12,219 nucleotides of DNA. Origin: Archangium sp. Lineage in GTDB: Bacteria; Myxococcota; Myxococcia; Myxococcales; Myxococcaceae. Of the stretch, positions 7,063 to 12,219 are shown piece by piece. Location: positions 1 to 12,219 of the forward strand of contig JAEUJR010001132.1 of the NCBI GenBank assembly GCA_016793585.1, given 5' to 3'. Under the pieces are notes generated by a model. It had not been told where the DNA came from, did not search any database, and saw only the letters and a program-made list of their open reading frames with translations. The translations under genes were made by a program, and so were the position numbers. Within the stretch, counting starts at the first letter, position 1. Each line of letters starts with the position of its first letter.

Positions 7063-9117
7063 ATGCGACGCACCGCGCTCGTCTTCGGTCTGCTGGTCTT
7101 CGGGTGTGAAGGCTCCATTCTGTCGGGTGGCGTCATCGACGATCGCGACGGGCCGGGCGCGGGCGCGGGCGCAGGCGGCGACGAAGGGCAGGCGTGCGCT
7201 CCCGTCGAGACGCTCGACCCCGGCCGCGTGACGATGCGGCGGCTCAACCGCGCCGAGTACAACAACACCGTTCGCGATCTGCTCGACGACGCCACGGCTC
7301 CGGCGACCGATTTTCCCGCCGACGATTTCGGGCACGGCTTCAACAACATCGCCGACGTGCTCTCCACCGCGCCCGTGCTCGTCGAGAAGTACGACCTCGC
7401 CGCGAAGGCGCTCGCCGAAGCCGTCATCGCGAAAGAGGCCACGCCGGGTCAGACCACGCGCGTGCAGGCGGAAGATGGCGCGAAGTCGACGGGCGCCGCC
7501 GCCGGCGAGTTCTGGAACCTGTATTCGAACGGCACCATCTTGTCGCAGGTGAACTTCGTCACCACCGGGCGCTACACGTTCCGGGTTCGTGCGGCGCAGA
7601 CGGCGGCCGGCCCCGACGCGGCGAACATGGTGCTCACGCTCGATGGCCGGCAGCTGGCCTCGTTCACCGTCACGGCGCTGCAGGCGGCTCCCGGCACGTA
7701 CACCGTCGACGCCGACGTGATGCAGGGCAGCCACCGCGTCGAGGTCGAGTTCACCAACGACTTCTACATGCCGCCCGACGACCGCAACCTGCTGGTCGAC
7801 TGGGTCGAGGTGCAGCGGCCAGGAACCGTCGTCGGCCCCTCGGTCGCGAAGGTGATGGTGTGCGACCCCTCGGCGGCGGGCTGCGTGCGCACCATTCTCA
7901 CGCGCTTTGGCCGCAAGGCGTGGCGCCGGCCGCTCACCTCGGTCGAGGTCGATCGGTACGCGAGCATCGTCACCAGCGCCCAGGCCGAGGGCGAGACGGT
8001 GAAGTCGGGCCTCGCGCTCTCGCTGCAGGCGATGCTGCTGTCTCCGAACTTCTTGTATCGCGTCGAGCTCGACGCCGACCCGACCTCGCTCGCCGCGCAC
8101 CCGCTGTCAGACCACGAACTCGCCGCGCGGCTCTCGTACTTCCTCTGGGCGAGCACGCCCGATGACACGCTCTCGCGAGTGGCCGATGACGGCATGTTGC
8201 AGCAGCCCGCAGTGCTCGAGGCGCAGGTGACGCGCATGCTCGCCGACCCGAAGGCGAAGACGCTCACCACGTTGTTCGCCGGCCAGTGGCTGTGGTCGAA
8301 CCAGGTCGAAGACGCGGCGCCTTCTGCGAGCGTGTACACGAACGTGACGGCCGCGACGAAGACGGCCATGCGCCTCGAGACCGAGCGCTTCTTCGAGCAC
8401 TTCCTCACGCAAGACGTCAGCGCGCTCGGGCTGCTCGGCAGCGACTTCACCTTCGTGAACGACACGCTGGCTGATCACTACGGCCTCACGCGGCCCGGCT
8501 CGACGACGCTGCAGCGGGTGGCGGTGACCAACGGCGTGCGCGGCTCGGTGCTCGGTCAGGCCGGCGTGTTGACGGTGACCTCGTTCCCGACGCGCACGTC
8601 TCCGGTGAAGCGCGGCGCGTGGGTGATGTCGAACCTGCTCTGTCAGGAGCCGCCCGCACCGCCACCCGGCGTCGAAGCGCTGCCCGCGCCGCAGATGCCG
8701 AACGCGTCGCTGCGTCAGCGCATGGAGGCCCACCGCGCCAACCCGACCTGCGCCGGCTGCCACGCGATGATGGACCCCATCGGCTTCGGCATGGAGCCCT
8801 TCGACGGCGTTGGCCGCACGCGCACCCAGGACACGGGCGGCTTCGCCATCGACGCGTCGGGCACGCTCCCTGATGGCCGCACGTTCAATGGCCCCGCCGA
8901 GCTCACGCGCATTCTCAAAGACGATCCCCGCTTCCCGCACTGCTTGTCCGAGAAGCTGTTCACCTACGGGCTGGGCCGCTCGCCGACGCGCCAGGAGTCG
9001 TGTCAGGTCGAAGCCATCACGCACCAGTTCGCCGAGCGCGGCCACCGGCTGTCGGGCCTCGTCAAAGCCATCACCTCGAGCCGTTCGTTCACGCACCGCC
9101 GTGGAGAGTCGCCATGA
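7063..9117 (+). CDS. DUF1592-family cytochrome-like lipoprotein with CBM60-like insert
   Basis: 684 residues. ATG at 7063, preceded by GGGG, is chosen over the upstream in-frame TTG at 7018 because it puts a lipoprotein signal at the N-terminus (MRRTALVFGLLVFGC, Cys15). A Gly/Ala-rich linker follows. Domains in order: DUF1587 (about 57-120, RRLNRAEYNNTVRDLL); a CBM60-like carbohydrate-binding module (about 132-252, with VQAED near its start and FTNDFYMP...RNLLVDWVEV near its end); DUF1595 (about 266-330, FGRKAWRRPLT); DUF1592 (about 336-455, LAARLSYFLWAS); DUF1588 (about 456-570, GSVLGQAGVL, then CAGCH at 563-567, a c-type heme motif with Cys563, Cys566 and His567); DUF1585 (about 610-680, KLFTYGLGR). 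The set is best known from Planctomycetes and also occurs in Myxococcota; its reaction is unknown. The N-terminal cytochrome domain often seen in planctomycete relatives is absent. The stop overlaps the DUF1552 start (ATGA), indicating translational coupling. It is probably anchored in the envelope. Confidence 0.92.
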   Translation: MRRTALVFGLLVFGCEGSILSGGVIDDRDGPGAGAGAGGDEGQACAPVETLDPGRVTMRRLNRAEYNNTVRDLLDDATAPATDFPADDFGHGFNNIADVLSTAPVLVEKYDLAAKALAEAVIAKEATPGQTTRVQAEDGAKSTGAAAGEFWNLYSNGTILSQVNFVTTGRYTFRVRAAQTAAGPDAANMVLTLDGRQLASFTVTALQAAPGTYTVDADVMQGSHRVEVEFTNDFYMPPDDRNLLVDWVEVQRPGTVVGPSVAKVMVCDPSAAGCVRTILTRFGRKAWRRPLTSVEVDRYASIVTSAQAEGETVKSGLALSLQAMLLSPNFLYRVELDADPTSLAAHPLSDHELAARLSYFLWASTPDDTLSRVADDGMLQQPAVLEAQVTRMLADPKAKTLTTLFAGQWLWSNQVEDAAPSASVYTNVTAATKTAMRLETERFFEHFLTQDVSALGLLGSDFTFVNDTLADHYGLTRPGSTTLQRVAVTNGVRGSVLGQAGVLTVTSFPTRTSPVKRGAWVMSNLLCQEPPAPPPGVEALPAPQMPNASLRQRMEAHRANPTCAGCHAMMDPIGFGMEPFDGVGRTRTQDTGGFAIDASGTLPDGRTFNGPAELTRILKDDPRFPHCLSEKLFTYGLGRSPTRQESCQVEAITHQFAERGHRLSGLVKAITSSRSFTHRRGESP

Positions 9118-10463
9118 GCTTTTCCCTCTCGCGCCGCACGCTGCTTCGTGGAGCCGGCGCTTCGCTCGCGTTGCCGTGGCTCGAGGCCATGCTGCCGTCG
9201 TTCGTGCGCGCGCAGAACGTGACGCCGCCGAAGCGCTTCCTGGCCTTCTATGTGCCGTGCGGCATTCGCATGAACCGCTTCACGCCGACCGCGACTGGCA
9301 GCACGTGGGCGCTGCCGTCGATTCTCTCGAGCCTCGGTGCTCGCGGGCAGGACCCGTCGGTGCAGAGCGACGTGAACGTCATCACCGGCTTGTCGAATCG
9401 CCCCGCGCGCCCCGATGGGCCCGGCGACCACGCGTCGGGCACTGGCGCGTTCATCACGGCGCGGCACCCGTTCAAGACCGAGTCGACGAACATCAGGAAC
9501 GGCATCTCGCTCGACCAGGTCTTCGCGAACGCATGGCGTGGGCAGACGCGCTTCGCGTCACTCGAGACCGGCACCGATGGCGGCGGAGCCTCGGGCAACT
9601 GCGACTCCGGCTACTCGTGCGCGTACGCCCGCAACATCTCGTGGGCCTCCGAGACGCAGCCGCTCGCGAAGGAGACGAACCCGCAGGTGCTGTTCGACCG
9701 GCTCTTCGGTGGGCTCGACCCCAACCAGAGCCAGCAGCTGGTCGAGAAGCGCAAGCGCCTCAAGCAGTCGGTGCTCGACGCCGTGAAGGCCGACGCCGAC
9801 GGGCTCAAGCCGAAGCTGGGCAAGACCGACCAGCGCAAGCTCGACGAGTACCTGACGGGCGTGCGCGAACTCGAGCGCCGCGTGCAGTCGGAGCAGGTGC
9901 AGGCGGTGTGCACGCCGAGCGGCCGGCCGGCTCAAGTGGGTGACCTGCGCGACCGCGCGCGCGTGATGCTCGACCTCATCGTCTGGGCGTTTCGCTGCGA
10001 CCTCACGCGCTCGGCGACCTTCATGCTGCAGAACGCCGGCAGCGGGTACGTGTACGACTTTCTCGGGCTCACCGACGGGCACCACTCGTACTCGCACCAC
10101 GGCGGCGCCGCGGCCAACCTCGACGCCATCGAGCGCATCAACACGTGGGAGGTCGAGCAGTTCGCGTACCTCGTGCGTCAGCTCAAAGCCGCGCCCGACG
10201 CGAACGGCAGCTCGGTGCTCGACAACTCGCTCGTGTTCTTCTCGAGCGAGATCGAAGACGGCGACAGCCACAGCCACGACAACATGCCGATTCTCGTCGC
10301 GGGCAAGGCGGGTGGGCGAGTGCAGGGCGGCCGGCACCTGCGCTTCACGGGCGCGCCTCCGGTGGCGAACCTGTTCCTCTCGATGACCGACGCGCTCGGC
10401 GCGCCGCAGACCTCGTTCGGAGACTCCACCGGCCTGTTGTCTGGCTTCATCACCGCGGCGTAG
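9114..10463 (+). CDS. DUF1552 (HXXSHH) Tat-exported protein
   Basis: 449 residues. ATG at 9114 is supported by GGAGAG 7 nt upstream and by a twin-arginine signal at the N-terminus (SLSRRTLLRGAG, hydrophobic ALPWLEAM, possible cleavage after FVRA). An upstream in-frame start at 9000 would bury this signal. The DUF1552 hallmarks are present: NVITGLSNR at 88-96, GDHASGTGAFITARHP at 104-119, SLDQVFA at 132-138, the family-naming HXXSHH at 324-329 (HSYSHH) and SEIEDGDSHSHDNMP at 378-392. The His/Asp/Ser clusters suggest a metal-dependent hydrolase-like site as in the related DUF1501 group, but no activity is known. Its stop-start ATGA overlap with the DUF1592 gene indicates the two products are made together and probably act as partners in the cell envelope. 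Tat export implies folding, perhaps with a cofactor, before translocation. Confidence 0.92.
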   Translation: MSFSLSRRTLLRGAGASLALPWLEAMLPSFVRAQNVTPPKRFLAFYVPCGIRMNRFTPTATGSTWALPSILSSLGARGQDPSVQSDVNVITGLSNRPARPDGPGDHASGTGAFITARHPFKTESTNIRNGISLDQVFANAWRGQTRFASLETGTDGGGASGNCDSGYSCAYARNISWASETQPLAKETNPQVLFDRLFGGLDPNQSQQLVEKRKRLKQSVLDAVKADADGLKPKLGKTDQRKLDEYLTGVRELERRVQSEQVQAVCTPSGRPAQVGDLRDRARVMLDLIVWAFRCDLTRSATFMLQNAGSGYVYDFLGLTDGHHSYSHHGGAAANLDAIERINTWEVEQFAYLVRQLKAAPDANGSSVLDNSLVFFSSEIEDGDSHSHDNMPILVAGKAGGRVQGGRHLRFTGAPPVANLFLSMTDALGAPQTSFGDSTGLLSGFITAA

Positions 10464-10472
10464 TCGGTGCGC

Positions 10473-11537
10473 ATGCCGCACTTCAGTGACCTCTCGGGTT
10501 TCGTCGCTGCGCATGCCGATGCCGTCGCGCTCGCCACCGTTCGACCCGGCGCGGCCTGGGCGGCTCTGGAAGACCAGGCGCTTGCGCTGGGCTGGCCCAT
10601 CGTTCGGTTCCTCGACGAGCAGGAGGTCGACGTCGACGCTGAGCTGGCGGCGACGCAGAAGGCCTACCCTGGGTATGGCGTGCGCTGGCCCGTCGCGCTC
10701 GCCGCCCGGCTCTTGAGGGTGTGGGGCGCCCGACCCGGAGTTCCCGTTTCCACCTCGTCTGGCGCCCTGTCGGAGGAAGAGGCGCGCGCCTTCACCTCGA
10801 AGATCATCGTGAGCGGCGCCGGCGGTGCGTACGACCAGAACGAAGACGCGGTGCTGTTGCTCGAGGCGTTCGTTGGTCCTTCCGTCGTGATCGACGCTGC
10901 ACTCAGCGCGCTCGAGGCCCTCGACGACGCCCAGTGGCAGCGGCTCTCTCACCTCTCGTACGCCACCCTCGTTCCCCTCGGCGTGATGCTCGAGCGCCTG
11001 CCGCCGTCGCTCGCGAAGTCCGCGCGCGAGCGGTTCGCGGCGCTGCTGACGAGACACCCGGCCGTCGGTGAAGCCTTCGCGACGCATGCGCTGCGGCTGG
11101 TCGTCGAAGGCGCGCCCGCGTTGCCGCATTCGGGACAACGGCTGGCAGACGGTCGGCTGAACGCGCGCTTCTGCATCACGGCCGCTGACCCTACTGCGCT
11201 GGCCGCCGTCATCGAGGCCGATCGGGACCTGCAGGGCCGGCATGAAGCGCGGCTTGGTTGGCTTGGAGGTGAGGCCGCGGTGCGCCAGTACGCGGCCACC
11301 TGGAGCCGGGCGAAGAAGCCGCCTGCGCTCGCTCGCCTGGTCGAGACGCTCGGCGTGTTCCGCCATGAGGCGGTGGTGACGATGCTGCTGTCGATGGTGG
11401 CTGCGGGCAAAGCGAAGAAGGCCGTGCAGGCGTGGTGTGCCGCGCACCCTGAGGTCGCTCGCATGGAGTTCGCGAAGGTCTCTGGTCCACTCGCGCCCGT
11501 CGCGACGGCCCTGCTCGAGAAGCTGCCGAAGACGTAG
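10473..11537 (+). CDS. Hypothetical protein, probably helical-repeat
   Basis: 354 residues from ATG at 10473; GTG at 10467 would add two residues, and neither has a convincing Shine-Dalgarno. I do not recognise a family. It is Ala/Leu/Val-rich with no signal peptide or membrane segment, so probably cytoplasmic. The C-terminal 90 residues look like paired helices (for example HEAVVTMLLSMVAAGKAKKA then VQAWCAAHPEVA), reminiscent of HEAT-like repeats found in myxobacterial WGR/DUF4132 proteins, but this resemblance is weak and no WGR domain is seen. It follows the DUF1552 stop by 9 bp on the same strand and so may be co-transcribed. A functional tie is doubtful because its partners are exported. 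It converges with no intergenic space on the phytochelatin-synthase-like gene. Confidence 0.8.
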   Translation: MPHFSDLSGFVAAHADAVALATVRPGAAWAALEDQALALGWPIVRFLDEQEVDVDAELAATQKAYPGYGVRWPVALAARLLRVWGARPGVPVSTSSGALSEEEARAFTSKIIVSGAGGAYDQNEDAVLLLEAFVGPSVVIDAALSALEALDDAQWQRLSHLSYATLVPLGVMLERLPPSLAKSARERFAALLTRHPAVGEAFATHALRLVVEGAPALPHSGQRLADGRLNARFCITAADPTALAAVIEADRDLQGRHEARLGWLGGEAAVRQYAATWSRAKKPPALARLVETLGVFRHEAVVTMLLSMVAAGKAKKAVQAWCAAHPEVARMEFAKVSGPLAPVATALLEKLPKT

Positions 11538-12080
11538 TCAGCCAGCGTGTTCGAAGCACGCCAGCCCACGCGTCGGCCCACCACGACCGTCGCTCGTGTT
11601 CATCGCGTCGAAGAAGCGCGCTGCGGGAACGAGCCACGGGCCGAAGCCCGCGTTCACGTCGAGCACGAACGCGAGGTCCTCCTGCTCGAGATAGCCGGCG
11701 AGGGGAGAGTGATGCCCTCCGCCGCGGCCGAACAGCGGTGCGCGCGAGAAGTTCGTTACGTAGCGAAAGCGCGCGTCGTTCGATTGCCGAAGGTGCGGCC
11801 GCAGCTCGTCGAGCGTCTTCGGGCGAAACGCGTTCACCCTCCAGCCCGTGGGCACCACTCCGGAAGCCTCGCTCACGATCTGATCGAGGCTCATCGCTCG
11901 CAGCCCGAACCGGCGGAACGGATTCTTGCCGACGCGCACGCCCATCGACCGCAGCACGTTCGCGACGCTCGTCGGCCCGCAGATGGAGCTCACGCTCTGC
12001 GAGAGCAGCGGCGCGTACCGCTTCGCCACCGGCAGCTCCCACGCCCGCTCGAGCAGCGCCCGGTCTTGAATCGTCGACAC
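11538..12080 (-). CDS. Phytochelatin-synthase-family cysteine peptidase (short)
   Basis: 180 residues from GTG at 12080, fixed by an AGGAG 4 nt upstream. The family pattern is clear: SICGPTSVANVL with nucleophile Cys34; MSLDQIV at 63-69; RYVTNFSR at 106-113; GRGGGHHSPLAGYLEQ at 118-133 with His123; FVLDVNAGFGPWLV at 138-151 with Asp141; and FFDAMNTSDG...TRGL at 157-173. The Cys-His-Asp triad is complete, and the His-Asp spacing of 18 equals that of plant and cyanobacterial enzymes. Known members cleave Gly from glutathione and, in plants, transfer gamma-Glu-Cys to make phytochelatins. Bacterial one-domain forms mainly hydrolyse. This protein is shorter than the cyanobacterial form, mainly between Cys and His, and lacks the plant C-terminal Cys-rich metal-sensing domain. 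There is no evident signal peptide. It lies 44 bp after another minus-strand gene, possibly in an operon, and converges with the hypothetical gene without a gap. Confidence 0.85.
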   Translation of the reverse strand: MSTIQDRALLERAWELPVAKRYAPLLSQSVSSICGPTSVANVLRSMGVRVGKNPFRRFGLRAMSLDQIVSEASGVVPTGWRVNAFRPKTLDELRPHLRQSNDARFRYVTNFSRAPLFGRGGGHHSPLAGYLEQEDLAFVLDVNAGFGPWLVPAARFFDAMNTSDGRGGPTRGLACFEHAG

Positions 12081-12084
12081 GAGG

Positions 12085-12089
12085 CTCCT
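12085..12089 (-). promoter_or_regulatory. Shine-Dalgarno site for the phytochelatin-synthase-like gene
   Basis: The minus strand reads AGGAG-cctc-GTG, the clearest ribosome-binding site in the window. It supports the GTG at 12080 rather than an internal ATG, the first of which (residue 46) would remove the catalytic Cys34. Confidence 0.7.
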
Positions 12090-12124
12090 GCTAACGAACC
12101 AACCGCGCCGCGGCTACCAGTCGC

Positions 12125-12219
12125 TCAACCGGGCTTCGTCACCCGATCGGTCAGCATCAGCTTTCGAATGCCCGCCGCGATCGCTTCGGGCTCTTCGTCA
12201 CCGACGTAGTGGCCGGCGT
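12125..12219 (-). CDS. C-terminal end of a probable alpha/beta hydrolase (partial)
   Basis: Only the last 30 codons and the TGA (12125-12127) are in the window; the gene starts beyond the right edge. The readable end begins AGHYVGDEEPEAIAAGIRK and stops after VTKPG. It matches the usual end of alpha/beta hydrolases of the epoxide hydrolase/haloalkane dehalogenase type, where GHxxxxExPxxIaxxIxxFL carries the catalytic His. Substrate and subfamily cannot be told. The phytochelatin-synthase-like gene follows after 44 bp on the same strand. This short gap holds that gene's Shine-Dalgarno and no visible terminator. Confidence 0.6.
   Translation of the reverse strand, partial: AGHYVGDEEPEAIAAGIRKLMLTDRVTKPG

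Noticed and set aside
7159..7182. GC-rich microrepeat (gggcgc units) near the start of the DUF1592 gene as a regulatory or phase-variation repeat
   Set aside because: It encodes a Gly/Ala linker after the lipidated Cys and the units are few and imperfect, so a coding linker explains it.
9558..11447. Minus-strand open frame of 629 codons opposite DUF1552 and the hypothetical gene
   Set aside because: Spans two plus-strand genes and the junction between them, with Arg-rich unrecognisable translation; a shadow.
11209..12042. Minus-strand open frame of 277 codons overlapping the phytochelatin-synthase-like gene
   Set aside because: Arg/Ala/Pro-rich low-complexity translation; the other frame at 11538-12080 has the full Cys-His-Asp motif set and a good Shine-Dalgarno.

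Overview
The window comes from a GC-rich genome that is most likely a member of the Myxococcota (myxobacteria and relatives). The best evidence is the 1657-residue exported protein at 845-5818. It ends in a MYXO-CTERM-like tail (Cys-Gly-Cys, hydrophobic helix, Arg cluster) preceded by an Asp-Ala-Gly-rich linker of a kind common in myxobacterial surface proteins. The lipoprotein signals, a Tat signal and a DUF1592/DUF1552 gene pair fit the same picture. No tRNA, rRNA, CRISPR array, insertion sequence or phage gene was seen.

Left part (1-5818, minus strand): an export-oriented gene pair. The upstream gene (845-5818) encodes a very large lipoprotein with a HEXXHXXGXXH metzincin protease domain followed by PKD, carboxypeptidase-regulatory-like and bacterial Ig-like repeats and a MYXO-CTERM tail. 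The next gene starts 28 bp downstream and runs off the window (1-816). It encodes a lipoprotein resembling neutral/alkaline ceramidase, with a Cys/Asp-rich insertion made of two 32-residue repeats. A sigma-54-like promoter and an upstream inverted repeat lie just before the protease gene.

Middle (6008-6970, minus strand): an ABHD18-like alpha/beta hydrolase. It is separated by a 92-bp divergent intergenic region, which carries two inverted repeats, from a plus-strand operon. That operon (7063-11537) encodes a DUF1587/1595/1592/1588/1585 lipoprotein with one CxxCH heme motif and an inserted CBM60-like carbohydrate-binding module. A Tat-exported DUF1552 (HXXSHH) protein follows with an ATGA overlap, and then an unrecognised, probably helical cytoplasmic protein starts within 10 bp.

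Right part (11538-12219, minus strand): a small phytochelatin-synthase-family cysteine peptidase that is convergent, with no gap, to the operon. Upstream of it is the last 30 codons of what looks like another alpha/beta hydrolase.

The best candidate for an undescribed system is the DUF1592-CBM/DUF1552 pair. It looks like a cell-envelope, c-heme-containing, carbohydrate-targeted apparatus of unknown reaction. All the large ORFs in other frames are GC-rich shadows.
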